A stretch of 64,000 nt of DNA from Uranotaenia lowii (taxonomy: Eukaryota > Arthropoda > Insecta > Diptera > Culicidae), in the NCBI RefSeq assembly GCF_029784155.1, contig NC_073692.1, positions 234,812,503 to 234,876,502 of the forward strand, in the 5' to 3' direction. Position numbers and translations under genes: made by a program. This document shows, piece by piece, positions 41,271 through 53,245 of the stretch. How positions within the stretch are numbered: position 1 is the stretch's first letter; each line of letters starts with the position of its first letter. The notes under the pieces are model-generated. The model was not told where the DNA came from and made no database searches. It saw only the letters and a list, made by a program, of their open reading frames with translations.

Positions 41271-44112
41271 CAGTGAATTTCCTATTTTGTCACCTCCATG
41301 ATGCATTTTAAAGTGACAAATTGGGGACAGCGACAAAATTGCGTAATTTTTTAAAAGCACTTTTTTTTTAAATAATTCTATTCAAATTAATTAGAAAACA
41401 TCATTTCTGCGTCATTTAAAGCAGTGTAGGGTGTTTCTTTTGTATGCTTTAAGTTGATAAATAATGCGTTAAGTCTCTTTTTCATCGAAATATAATGAAA
41501 TTTTGTTGCTATGTTTCTTAAACCACTTTGTCTGGAACGATATTATCAAGAAGAATGAATGACCCCCAGTGATTAAAATCCCAATGACCTAATAACACAA
41601 ACAAAGTATTAAAATAAGTTTAAAAAAATGTATTGTTCCAAACAACTTCCAATAAAAAAAAATCAAAACTGACAGCTGGGTGGGCATTCTTTCTGCTTAT
41701 TTCGAATGAAGCTGTAGGGGAGAATGAGGATACTTGATCCCTGGGGATACTTGATTCCTTAGCTATATCTCGAAACTGGAATGTCTTACGAAGATCAAAT
41801 GTTCTAGAAAAATGTGCCAAAATGAGCCAAATAACAATGCTTGTAGTTTGAAAATTTTTAACAAAATAATTGTTTGAGTAATTGAACTTTGTTTGAAAAA
41901 TTTCACAAAATGTAACTTGAAGATCTTTTTTCATCACTTTAAAATGTTCCTTACATGGGAAAATTATGAAAAAAATATTTGTTCCAATGTATCAATCGTT
42001 CGAGCGTAGAATGAACTTCATAATGCCATATTTTCAAAGCAATGGAAAACTCTTAACTTTTTTCAGAAAAAGTTTTCTAAAATGTTGATTATGGGTATAA
42101 TTGATCCCCTAGAGTTGGGTACAATTGATCCCCCTTCCAAACGGCATATTCTTCTTCTGAATTGATCGTTATGATAGCTGATTACGAAATTACTAATATT
42201 TATCCAATAACTAATAACAATCCAACAGTTGTCTGAAGAAAAGACCAAAAATAATTAATTTTCTCTTAATTATAAAAAATTGCGCCTTTAAGTATGCAAT
42301 GTTATTAGCGTTGAGACAAAGTTATAGAATTTTCTTCTTATGTCTGCTATAAATTGTGAAATGAGAACAAACATGACCAAAATAGTAAATTAACATTCTA
42401 TCTTAGGGTTTTATTTGATTTTTATACAAGGATAAGGGCTTCCTGAATAAAAGATCAAGACTCCTTCAATAGGGGATCAAGTCTCCCCTAACTTCAGAAA
42501 AATCGCATTTTTTTTACTCCCGCGAAAATGCTTCTAGTTCATCAACGGGTTCAAGTATCGTTCTAGTTTTTGGAGCATAGAAACTTGAAGTTACAAGCTG
42601 TCAGAAAATGTCAAAGACGGCGAGTTGCTTAATGTTTCCAAAAAGATATGGTGAAAATAAGAAAAGGGGATCAAGTATCCCCACTCTCCCCTACGGATAT
42701 TAGGCAACATAGTTGATTGGGCTGATGCTTTAGATTTCTCGATAAATGACGTTACTGCTTGTGGCGTATTAGGGAAATTGCTTTGAAGAAAGCTCAATTG
42801 AGGCCCTCAGAGTCAAAGGGGTATAAGAGAAAACATTATCGAATTTATAATGCCAATCGATTTTTCAAATTTGTTTGGTGTTTTTTTCAGATTTTAGAGT
42901 TATATTCATTATTGTGTTAAACCTAAAAATGAGTAAGATGAACATAGCTTGTATCGGTTAAGCGGGCGAGAGCAAACGGAAAATTGGGAATACACGAGAG
43001 GGAGGGATGAGCAAACCGCTCATCGTTACGTAACGATATGTTTCTTAAAAATTTGAGTTTAATCGCAGCTATTTTTATGTCATGCAATTTTTGCAGAATG
43101 ATATTCAAACCATAATAAGTTTAAAATTTGTAAGTTTCAACATCATTAAATCTGGTTTGTAACTTTTCATCTTTAAAGATTCTGAGATAGATTTCTTAAA
43201 ATATGTATTGAATACCCGTGAAATAACCGTTGGAAATCCTAATATTAGGGATATTTACCCCTAAGAACCCAATTCAACTCAAGATGGTAATTTTACCATT
43301 TTTTCTGAATAGATTTAAAAAAAATGTAATTTCGATTATTCCGATTTACATAACAAATTATGTTCCTTGAACAATATGAAGTAAACAAGGTAGATCATCA
43401 ATTAACAAGCACAGAGCAAATCGTAATAAGACAATCAATTTATTTTATCAGAGAGATATTATCAAAGAGTAGGTACTAAGAAGCGATTTGGATAAATTAT
43501 AATTCCGTTTTGAAGAAAAAAAATGGTAAGGTTGAAATCTAAATATAAAAATAAAAAATAAATATAATGCCAGAAACAAATAAATCGGAATAAATTACAC
43601 GAAACCATGTATGCAACAAAATAACATACAATATCTATTCTATTCTATATTTTTTATTTATAGAGGATTTTAACCAACTTGGTCATTCGTCCTCTTTAGA
43701 AAAGTTTACATTTTTAACTTATGTCTACATACAATATCATTATATAAAACATATAAATCAATAAATTTTTTATCGTAAAAATTCAATAAAATTCAGGATT
43801 TAAAAGATGAAATAACTCCCGTCTTCCAAAATTTGTACCTTAGTCTTATAATCTTTTGGATATTTGAATTTTCTTTCGAAATTTACATAAAATACTTAAA
43901 AAATATTTTTTATTCCTGCCTTCGGGTTTTTTTTTTATTTCGAAGGGAGGTTGACAAAAGCAGAATTTGATATTTGTTCCAGCCTTAATAACCATCCCAA
44001 AAGCAGAAGGTTTGAATCTGAACATTTCGAAATTAAATTAAAAAAAAACTGTGGCAAAATCGGGTAAAAAAAGGTGACAAAATCAGGGGTAGACAAAATC
44101 GGGGATTCACTG
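41271..44112. mobile_element. pogo-like non-autonomous element (CAGTGAAT ends)
   Basis: TA-CAGTGAATTTCCTATTTTGTCACC at left and 'ggtgacaaaatcagggg...gattttgtctacccc'-type inverted sequence ending GGGGATTCACTG-TA at right. The terminal motif CAGTGAATCCCC and flanking TA fit pogo/Tigger elements. Without the nested 'ggggagag' copy D it is about 1.86 kb. No transposase was found. 43600-43800 includes a T-rich 'tttttatttatagaggatttt' tract that looks like a retroposon tail. Confidence 0.65.
41715..42693. mobile_element. MITE, 'ggggagag' family, copy D (nested)
   Basis: TA-GGGGAGAATGAGGATACT at left, AGTATCCCCACTCTCCCC-TA at right. Very like copy B, with a short duplication of the terminal motif at the left (ggatacttgatccctggggatacttgattcc). 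Confidence 0.85.
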
Positions 44113-44113
44113 T

Positions 44114-44879
44114 AGTTGTATTCGGCAACACTGATGATAAATAAAATAAAATGAATTTCTACGGCAACGCTTACTATTTTAGAAACACATTGCAATGGTT
44201 GCTAAACCTCGAATCGAGTACATTCAGCAACATATTTATCAACCCGTCATCGCACCAACAGTTGCCAACTTGATTCGAGAAATAGCATTCGAGCAGCACG
44301 GTGTACAATATAATAAGGTGATATCTTCCCGATAATGTCGTCTGTTTGGGAAGAATGACCGTTGTGTTAAATTCCCGGAAAAAAAAAATAAATAAAAAAG
44401 ATAATGTCGTCATTACTATCCATCTGGTGATCCTCGGTGTATGCAGAATTCTTAGGCGCGAAAAACTGTTTGCCTGGCACGCTATTCGAAGATAGTAATG
44501 ACGTCACTTGTTTACATTCAAACGAGTTGTTTACTCGTGTTAGTAGCCTACCTTGTCTATTTATTTATACCGTGTTCGAGCAGTAGGTTGTTACAGGATG
44601 CGTTTATGTAGCAACCCGGTAGCAACGCAGCCGCTAGTCGCTATCAGAAAATAAACAAACTTAAATACCAACCTGGATCACATTGGGTGCGAAAATAAGT
44701 AAGTAGATAAAAACGCAACCAATCAAAACATTTAAAATACCGACCGAAATAGCAACTTGCGGTGGGCTTGGTCTAAGTGAATCTCTGAATTGGGATTCGT
44801 AAAATCACGACAAATTGATCGCTTTCTTAATTTATTTTCGAATATTTTAGTAGAAGTTTCTTTTCTTTAACACTAAAAA
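44114..44879. other. No feature recognised
   Basis: A GC-richer patch near 44590-44650 and short Ser/Leu ORFs, but no domain, RNA gene or element boundary could be supported. Confidence 0.35.
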
Positions 44880-45436
44880 GTTTCAAAATACTTACTGAGG
44901 TAAGGGGTATAAAACATGATCATTAATAGCTGAATATTCAAACGACCTTAGTGGCAATAACTAAATGTTTGATTCATGTTTCGGGGTAACTTTGATCACT
45001 ATAGTTTCAACGCATCTCAACATTTTCAACATTATTGGATTGATGCCAATTAGCACTGAAGGCTTGAAACATCTCAATAACAGTTATTTTTTGTTTGACT
45101 CAATTGAATTTTTCAACGTTTTTTTTTTTCAAAACAAATGACACTCTCAGGATCAGAGGGATACAAGTGCCAAAATCATCAAACCTAACGATTTTTGATG
45201 TTTCAATGTACCTCTGGTGCAAAAATCAGATTTTTTTATAACTTTTTTTAACATTGTTTTATTGAATCAAAACTGCTCGAATTCGAAAAATATATGAAAA
45301 ATCGAGTACCTTCACAACTCTCAAGCGCATTTTCTCGAAACTATCATTTAGGCACTTGCACCCCCCTGATCCCAAGCGCATCAAATATACTCAAAAAAAA
45401 AATAATGTTGCTGCATACATTTAGGGGCAAAAATTA

Positions 45437-46398
45437 TAGGGGAGAGTGGGGATACTTGATCCCCTTTTTATTTTCACCATATCTTTTTGGAAAAAATTAG
45501 CAACTCGCACCCTTTTACATTTTCTGACAGCGTGTATCTTCAAGTTTCTTTGCTCCAAAAATTAGAACGATACTTGGACCCGTAGATGAGCAAGAAGCAT
45601 TTTCGTAGGAGTAAAAAAATTGCGATATTTTTGAAGTTGAGGGAGACTTGATCATCTATTGAAGGAGATTGATACTTTATTCAGGAAGCCCTAATCCTTA
45701 GAAAAAATTCAAACAAAACCCAAGATAGAATGTCAGTTGACTATTTTGGTCATGTTTGTTCTCATTTCACAATTTATAACTGACAAAAGAAGAAAGTTCT
45801 ATAACTTTGTCTAATTGTCTCAATTCAAATGACATTGCATACTTAAAGGCGCTATTTTCTATAACTAAGAGGAAATTAATTATATTAGCCCTTTTCTTCA
45901 GAATTTTTCTGGATAAATATTATTTATTGGATAAATATTATTAATCTCGTAATCAGCAATGATCATGATCAATTCAGTAGAAGAATATACCGTTTTTAAC
46001 TCTAGGGATCAATTGAACTCATAATCAACATTTTAGAAAACTTTTTTTGAAAAAAGTTGAGAGTTTTCCATTGCTTTGAATGTATGGTATTATGAAGTTC
46101 ATATTACGCTCGAACGATTGATATATTGGAACAAATATTTTGGTTATAACAGTTCCGTGTAAGGAACATTTTAAAATGATGAAAAAAAATTTTGAAGTCA
46201 CATTCCGTAAAATTTTTCAAACGAAGTTCAATTACACAAATAATCATTGAGTTAAAATTTTTAAAGCTATAAGCATTGTTGTTTTGCTCCATATGGCACA
46301 TTTTTCTAGAACATTTGATCTTAGTAGGACATTCCAGTTTCGAGATATAGCTAAGGAATCAATTATCCCCAGGGATCAAGTTTCCTCACTCTCCCCTA
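45437..46398. mobile_element. MITE, 'ggggagag' family, copy E (nested)
   Basis: TA-GGGGAGAGTGGGGATACTTG at left and CAAGTTTCCTCACTCTCCCC-TA at right. Same orientation as copy A. Confidence 0.85.
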
Positions 46399-46576
46399 AA
46401 CATTTTTCAATATGAAAAATAAAAAAAAAATGAAATTTTACCTGCAATTCCCTCCCACTGTACCTATGTTCTTTTTTTAATCAAACTTAGCCATTTGATC
46501 ACGTTTTTATCCATTTGATCTATACAGGCTTTCTCATAGAAAATGTCCGTTTTTTTAATATTCAAAAATTATCATA

Positions 46577-47209
46577 GGGAACGTCCATAAATGACGTAGC
46601 ATTTGGGGGGAGGGGAGGGGTTTCACTTTGTGTGACGATGTGTGACGAGAGGGGGGGTAGGGGTTCAAGTAAAGCTACGTAGCATTAATTAAATATCGAA
46701 AAAAAATCAAAATTGTTTTGAGTAATTTAAAAGAGGACACGAAGTGCTGGTCATCACTCGACAATAGAGGAGGATAGAGAGTGGATGAAGGCAGCTGACA
46801 TCGCAGATGCGATTATTCCAGCCGAACAGACGATGGAGGAAAGCTGCCTAACGATTTCATTGGAATCTAGAATGGAGATAATTTGGACCGACGCAATTGA
46901 TTGAATACTTAAATACTAGCTATTCTGTTTGTTGAAAGGTAGCCTGATTTTTTTTGATTGATTGATTTGCTTTTTTAAAATTCCATTTATAACTTATTTC
47001 CCTTTTTTTGTTATTTTTTGTATTATTCTTGCAAAATGCTGATAATAAAAGTAAAAATTAAAAACCGATTTTTAAAAATGGGGGGGGGGAGGGTTTATCA
47101 AAGCTACGTTATTATCTAGGGGGGGTCTATGACTTTGTGACGAAATGCTACGAGGGGGGAGGGGGGGTTTAAAAACTCCAAAAAAGCTACGTCATTTATG
47201 GATGTTCCC
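46577..47209. mobile_element. MITE with 3-bp ATA duplication (PIF/Harbinger-like)
   Basis: Left GGGAACGTCCATAAATGACG and right CGTCATTTATGGATGTTCCC are inverted ends, each flanked by ATA (46574-46576 and 47210-47212). The interior has G-rich runs (ggggggaggggagggg, gggggggga) and a second 'tagggggggtctatgac' block. 3-bp duplications are typical of PIF/Harbinger; classification is inference. No transposase. Confidence 0.7.
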
Positions 47210-48185
47210 ATAGAATAATATTAATATTAATAATATTAAACAATATTAAACAAAAAATAATATTAAACAATCATTTGCTTCTTAATGCTTTCATTTTATC
47301 AGGAGAGGTGTTTGTTTGTGAGTCTTCGAAAAAACAGATATTTTTAAACTTTAAAAGTACATTTTAAGTTATATAAAAAAATCTCCAACTGCATCCAAAT
47401 TGAGCCTATTTGAAACTCAATTTAGAGCCTGCACAATAAAGAGAGATACGGTCAAAATTTGGTCAAGGCAAAACGCGTGTAAATCGGTGAAATCGTTTAT
47501 TTAAAAATCAAATTAAATTTCTTTTTCAAGTTTAATTAGTATAAAATTCAGTTGGGCTTCCGCTTTTCCAAATCCGAATTGCCGGGCCTTACGCTTAACC
47601 CCTGCCATCAGATTTTGTACAGTCCACCTTCTTCGCCGCAGAAAGCCAGTTTGCCTTGAACTGCTGCTCGACCTTAGCAGTTTTTTTGGTCTTCTTTAGG
47701 TTCCGCTTGACAATAGTCCAGTAATTCTCAATTGGGCGGAGCTCAGGCGTGTTGGGAGGGTTCTTGTCCTTGGGAACCACCTGCACGTTGTTGGCTGCGT
47801 ACCACTCCATGGCCTTTTTACCGTAATGGCAAGGTGTCAAATCCGGCCAAAACAATACGGAACAACCGTGTTTCTTCAGGAAAGGCAGCAGACGTTATTT
47901 ATTTACACCCTTTCACGTAAATTTCTTGGTTGACAGTCCCGGAAGCTATGAAAATGCTGCTTTTCAAGCCACAGGTACAGATGGCTTGCCAAACCAGAAA
48001 TTTCTTCGCGAACTTTCACAGTTTCATGTACTGGAAAATATCTGCTACCTTTCCCCTTCCTTTGGCCGTATAAAACTCCTGTCCCGGAAGCTGCTTGTAG
48101 TCGGCTTTGGCGTAGGTTTCGTTGTCCATTACCACGCAGTCAAACTTCGTCAGCATCGTCGTGTCGTGTACGTCGTCGGGATCGC

Positions 48186-48754
48186 ATTTTTTTTTTTTTT
48201 ATTTATCTGCGTTTTACACGACTTTGCCTAGGGCCAATTATGGCCCAACTTGGCTGACTAGTGTATGTTACAGTTCTTGTGTATATATGTGTTCTTGTGT
48301 TGTTTTTCTGCATATCTATTTTTAGAATTTTCGAATCTACTTTATCGGTAGCTATTGTGCCTGCTCTTCTTGTGTTTATACTCCGGGGAGTTTACAATCG
48401 TTATTTCGAATACATGTGCATGTATGTTATTCATGGTTGTATGGGCGATACCCGATTTTACTTCTTGTGTTTATACTCCAGGGGAGTTTACAATTTCTTG
48501 TATGTTTTGTCCGAAGACCTATTCTTGGCCGAGGCCTTTATTCGATTCTTGTACTCATGGAGAGTTTACAATTCTTGGTTTTTATTGTCCGAAGACATTC
48601 TTATTCTGTGGGTGTCCGAAGACCTATTCTTGTTAGCCCTAAGCTAAAGATGTATAACTTAGGGCTATTTTTTGTTAGGGGGGTGAGGAATCGAACCTCT
48701 CATCATCTGATTGAAAATCAGACCGGCTAGCTGACTGAGCTAACCACCCCCCCA
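48186..48754 (-). mobile_element. tRNA-derived SINE, 569 bp, with internal repeats
   Basis: Flanked by the 8-bp duplication GGGATCGC (48178-48185 and 48755-48762). On the minus strand it begins with a tRNA-like head (48752-48678), continues through a body, and ends in an A-run (T run at 48187-48200) after 'gccataattggccctaggc'. The body contains several degenerate copies of 'cttgtgtttatactcc.gggagtttacaat' and 'tgtccgaagacctattcttg'. At 569 bp it is long for a SINE. Confidence 0.8.
48678..48752 (-). other. tRNA-like SINE head with Pol III A and B boxes
   Basis: Read on - it folds as a cloverleaf: acceptor GGGGGG/CCCCCC, an A-box-like TTAGCTCAGTCAGCTAG, anticodon stem TCTGA/TCAGA with loop TTTTCAA (anticodon UUC by position) and B box GGTTCGATTCC. 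It lies at the 5' end of a retroposon with target duplication, so it is the SINE promoter rather than a functional tRNA gene. The acceptor stem is unusually G-rich and does not look like the ordinary insect tRNA-Glu, so the parental tRNA is uncertain. Confidence 0.75.
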
Positions 48755-49292
48755 GGGATCGCGCTTTGGCCGTCGTATTTTGTTTATCATCGCGATTTGG
48801 AGTCACCACCCTACATTTAAATCAATCGATAGTCCGGCTCGTTTTTTGGCTCGATGCACGGTTGTAGACGATACACCCAACTTATTTGCGGCATTTCGGA
48901 GAGAGAGGTTAGGGTTTCGCTTGAAACTACCGGCAACTCTCTTTGTCATCTCAGCGGCTTCCGGTTTTCGATTTCCCCCCGATCCAGACTTCCTGGCTGT
49001 CGACAAACGTTCCCCAAACACTTTAATTACATTTGTAACGGTTGATTTGGCAACTTTTAGCGATTTTGCCAGCTTTGCGTGCGAGTAGCTCGGATTTTTG
49101 CGATGCGCGAGCAAAATTTTGATACGCTGCTCTTCTTCCTTGGACGGCATTTTGACAACTGAAGAGTGAATTCCAAAACAAAATAGAAGCAACATTCTAC
49201 ACACACAGACCTTCAAAATGAGGAGTGTTCAGATTTTAAATGCAAAATTGAAAGAAATACGTCAAGTTGATAATGACCAAATTTTGACCGTA

Positions 49293-50301
49293 CCACCCTT
49301 TAATCCTTTTAATCCTAATCCTGGTCGACTTTTGAATTCAAACCAGCAGGTGATTAGGAGGAAAATTAGACTGCTTTCTGTGGGATATGAGAGAAACAAT
49401 TATGCGAAATGTTCAATTTACTCAAACAAAGCAACTGGCAGCACCATAAACCAGTATTGCTAGATCTGTCACGATTGACATCTTTCTCACTCTAGCCTTC
49501 CCTTTCTCTCGACTGGGCACTGCGACTGGTCAATAAATAGAAATATCAATAAGTGTAAAAAGTATAACGACAACCGGTTATTCAACTATTTTTAAACTGT
49601 TTCTTAGTTGTCCCTTCAATGTATACTATCAAATGCAATACCCCTGAATGTATACAATCACTGACAATACATACGTGTTCAACAATTGGAACACAACCTG
49701 TCCAATATTAGAATCTTGATGTTCAGTAATTGTGAAAAAGACACTTTTTACATTTTTTGAAAGGCTAAAGTAATGGTCTGGCAACTCTATCAAATCAACT
49801 CTATCACAAGAACCTTAGATTATTTTTTATTTGCATGAAATTCGCCAATTCCAAAAGATAAGTTTCGATGTCTAGTGTTTTTACCCTGTTATACTGCCGT
49901 TCTAAGCAAGATTGTCCCATGTGGAAAAACGTGCAAACGAGAAAAACGCGATTGAAATATCAGCTTTATTTCCAATTTTTCTCTCAAACTAAAAATTCAC
50001 CGACAGTTTTTTCGTAGTGAACAGTTCAAGTTTATCATTTTACAATGTTTTCTGCCAAAAAAATGATATTTCCTACAAAAAAAACAGCAAATTAGAGCAA
50101 AAAATGCTCCGTGTGACACTTTTGCGTAGAATCAGAACGCATGCCGATGCTAGTTCTACGAAAAACTGTCACACGGCTACAATTTTTCTATCATTTTAAA
50201 AGCTTGCTTAGTTTATTTTTTTCCCAAGAACTCATGCTAAACCGTAATTTGAGCAATACGTTCCTTTTTGTTTATAAAAATGTATAGTTGAGTATGGATC
50301 C
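49293..50301. other. Intronic; one half of an inverted flank, one hairpin
   Basis: 49877-49924 (tttttaccctgttatactgc...caagattgtcccatg) is inverted at 53810-53855 on the other side of the following element. 50109-50131/50156-50178 form a hairpin (cgtgtgacacttttgcgtag / ctacgaaaaactgtcacacg). No gene seen. Confidence 0.5.
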
Positions 50302-50954
50302 TACACAGAAAAAAATAATGACTTTTACGTGTCATTGAAAATGGTCGCCTTTAATATAAAGCAACCTGTAATAAAAAAAACATGTAATTTTTAATCTTCT
50401 TATGCAAAACTAAGAGAAAAATCATTTGAAATTACAGTAAATGTCCTGTAACAAAAAGGAGCATGACATTCACCGTAATTTAACAGGTTGATAAAAATTA
50501 CGTGTCGTTAAATTACTTGTTATCCGAAAATTTGCAGTTATTCTCCATGGAAAATGCCATCTGGCATCACAGTTTTGTAACGAAAAGGAAAACGTCAAGT
50601 TAACGGTTTTGTTTTGTTGCTGTGATGATTGTTTATCGGTCGATTCGTTCCGATTGCGTTTATCGTTTGTGCTGGAGCATTTATTTCGCAGTTGCTCCGC
50701 TGAAGAAAATCTAACGGCGAACGTCATCGTGGGTGGTATTCACTTCATCGACCAAGTCGATGATCAGCGAAGATGGATCAACAGCACCGGCACTTGGACT
50801 CTAGGAACAGCAGTGTTGTCTTTCTCCGGGTCGCAGCAGCGGCTGTGAAAGGGTGTGAAAAAGTACGTATTCATTTCCACAAAAAACCTGACCTTTTATA
50901 CTAACGAATAACAGGCAGCAAAAAATGTTCATTCACTTCTTTCGCACCAACATT

Positions 50955-51400
50955 TCATACAGGTCGTACCGTTTCTGTTGCAGAACCGGAATTTGACTGC
51001 GGGCTTCCGGTAACGATATGTTTTAAGAAGGCGATGATAATCACCTGGTATTCGGTTCCCATCTGCAGCACATGGCCCCAGAGATCAGCCACCAGCGAGT
51101 TACCATGAGCAACCAGGGTGAGGTGGGGAATCCGGGTCGGCGAACAGATTGTCCATGGCAAGGACCAGCAGCTCCCAGTGCATCTGTCCAGTGTAGGTGT
51201 CTCTCCGATTTTGAACGTCGTGAAGTTTTCGTCGCGAGTAAGCACTTTGGACTCCTCGATTTTCAACTTACTGGAAATGTTGGTGTCGCATAGGTGCACC
51301 TTCCAGTGCTTAGCAACGAGAGCCCAGATGATGCAGGTGTTGTACAGTTTCACATCTCCCAGCTCCACTAACGATCCTCCGACGATTTGCTAACTTTTCC
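50955..51400 (-). pseudogene. Unidentified captured coding fragment
   Basis: A ~137-codon open frame on - (ELGDVKLYNTCIIWALVAKH... region) with balanced composition distinct from the AT-rich element backbone. In a neighbouring frame 'QMHWELLVLAMDNLFADPDS' also looks protein-like, implying a frameshifted copy of a cellular gene. I do not recognise the source. Confidence 0.4.
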
Positions 51401-52899
51401 TTGGCAATGGATCAACCGATCACTTTATAACTCGTCAACCAAACGATGAAAACTGGCGCATAAATGTAATGTGTGTCTCCTTTTCGCAAACGGTCATCTG
51501 GTAGCCTTCTGACCGCACAAAGCAACACTTGTACTCGGAAGACTACACTCGGTTCTCCGGTGGATCTGTTTCTACGTGTCCAAGCATCGATGTAAGTTTT
51601 TTTTTTAAATAATATCAGAGACATTTGAAAACCCTTTTATTTTTGCAGTAAACGTCGAAGGGGGTTATTTGATAACCTGGTGAAGGGTTCCGTTAGATGT
51701 AGAATGGCGATTTCGAGGCGGCAGCCGTCAATTAAATTTAAATAGCAAGCATTCAAAATTTGCTTCAAATGGATCTATTTATTCACGAAATAAAAATCGG
51801 CTTTCAACATTTTCACCGATTTTGCCAGAAATTTTGTAAGGTAAGTTCATTTTCAAGTAAATTGAAATATCTTTTGAAACAAACATTTCAAATTTCATGC
51901 TTCTTTTGATGTAATAACTATTTAATATGCTTAAGTTTAACTACCCGAAACAATAAATTCAGAATTATATGTTGTTCGTTACGGAAGCCTAATTGAGGCC
52001 TTCAATGTTATGAAAATGCTTCATTTGTTAGAAATAGAAAAAGGTTTTAAAGAAAACAAAACATTACTCAAAAGAGTTACTCTTACGTTCGATTACAAAT
52101 GTTTTCTTTTATTAATAAATACCTCCAACAGGGATGATAGTTCAATCACTGAGTGTAGTCATATTATTCACTGACGTATAATTTACAATTATTCATTTGA
52201 ATTATTCAGAATTATACAAGAGTTACATTTTTCCAAATTTTAGTTTGAAAATATGAAAATTCCAAGAAAATAAATTATGTATATCGGTCCAGAACTGAAA
52301 ATATTTTTTTTTCTGGGATTTTCATTCTGTAGGATGATTCATCCCTAAAAGAACTGAAAATCGGAAATTTAAAAAAAATTACAACTTGAAGTTGAAAATT
52401 GTTAAACTGATAAACAGTTCGTTTTTAAATTTTGTGCTGTTAATGTGCTCTAAACTTTATGACATTAGTTTACAGCTTTAACATACAATTCTTTTGACAG
52501 CAATGTTGATGGATAGCTTTTTTTTACTATATCTAATTTTCTTTTCCAGTTTCAGCTCCCCGAGCTATTTAAATGTCAAAAAAATTGATGGATAGCTTTT
52601 TTTGATTATATTTACAAACATGCCATCTTTGATCTTAAGCGAAAAACGACTATTTATTTCTAACTTTAACTTTGATCTTAAGTCAACTTTGGTCTTGTTA
52701 TGAAGGTTTTTTTTTTGTAATCGACAAAATAATCTAACATAACGTGAATTCAAACATCATTTAGGAAATTTTGTGCAATTTCAGTAAAAAAAATTCATGC
52801 ATTTTTTAAGATTTGATTCATTGAAAATTATTGTTCAATTTTTATTGATTATATGTATAAACCTTCTTTTCCAGGTTTGAAAAAGATCTCGGAGTCAAA

Positions 52900-53245
52900 C
52901 GGAGAAACCTGATTTGAGACCTGAACTGAACTTTGGACCGCAGCACCCAGCTGCTCACGGTGTGCTTCAAAAAATGCTGGATTCAATTGGAGCTGGACGG
53001 TGGAACTAAGAAATTCATCAACATGGACAATGGACATTTCGGCGCGTCTTATTTTAATCGCTTGGACTTCTTCTCGATGACTTACAAAGAGAAGTATTCC
53101 GCGTTGGTCGTCCAAGAATCAATATTCCGGTGCCGGCCAAGTACATTTGTGTTTTGTTTGGGGTGGCACCCTAATTTGAACCACAGCATGGCCGTAGCAA
53201 CCGTTTTCTGGGTTTCGAGGAACGTGAAAGAAAATATACTTTAAC
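52900..53245 (+). pseudogene. Degenerate NDUFS2 (complex I 49-kDa subunit) copy inside a transposon
   Basis: The conserved NDUFS2 motif LNFGPQHPAAHGVL is legible at about 52926-52970. It is followed by QLELDGGTKKFI, then YFNRLDFFSMTYKEKYSALV (family: YFDRLDYVSM), NIPVPAKYICVLFGVAP (family: AKYIR.LFGE), LNHSMAVAT and FLGFEERER. These are consecutive blocks of the quinone-binding subunit, in order but compressed by small deletions, frameshifts and a stop. A real NDUFS2 is about 460 residues; here only an N-terminal third remains. A TTTTCCAG acceptor-like site precedes it at about 52875. It lies within element 50302-53684. Confidence 0.75.

Larger units (their letters stand above)
44880..47446. 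mobile_element. TACCGTAA-family MITE, decayed copy with two insertions
   Basis: Blocks shared with 18014-18945 appear in the same order (cttactgaggtaaggggtataaaacatgatca, 'tcggggtaactttgatcacta', 'tgctgcatacatttaggggcaa', 'ggtgtttgtttgtgag'). Its interior is split by MITE copy E (45437-46398) and a Harbinger-like MITE (46577-47209). Both termini are eroded; the right side meets the DD37E element. Confidence 0.6.
47595..49150 (-). pseudogene. DD37E transposase, interrupted
   Basis: Starts at MPSKEEEQRIKILLAHRKNP (49150). Two helix-turn-helix units follow (SYSHAKLAKSLKVAKSTVTNV and NLSLRNAANKLGVSSTTVHR) with a GNRKP-like linker. The SINE then cuts the linker to the catalytic domain. Beyond it, across frameshifts, are CVVMDNETYAKADYKQLPGQ (first Asp), VWQAICTCGLKSSIFIASGT, FWPDLTPCHYGKKAMEWY (second Asp) and NTPELRPIENYW (Glu). 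37 residues separate the last two acidic residues, hence DD37E. An in-frame stop (after FQYMKL) and frameshifts add to the SINE, so it is dead. Confidence 0.85.
47447..49292 (-). mobile_element. DD37E Tc1/mariner element (ITmD37E type), split by a SINE
   Basis: TA dinucleotides (47447-47448 and 49291-49292) flank 17-bp perfect inverted ends CGGTCAAAATTTGGTCA. Subtracting the SINE (569 bp plus one 8-bp duplication) leaves about 1.27 kb, the usual size of a Tc1/mariner. The transposase runs on -. ITmD37E elements were described from mosquitoes. Confidence 0.88.

Noticed and set aside
41620..41937. 105-codon minus-strand ORF
   Set aside because: It lies across the pogo-like element and MITE copy D; a homologous frame in other copies is broken, so it is chance coding in a repeat.
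48678..48752. Functional tRNA gene on the minus strand
   Set aside because: It is the head of a 569-bp retroposon with poly(A) and exact 8-bp duplications, with an atypical acceptor stem; a SINE promoter explains it better.
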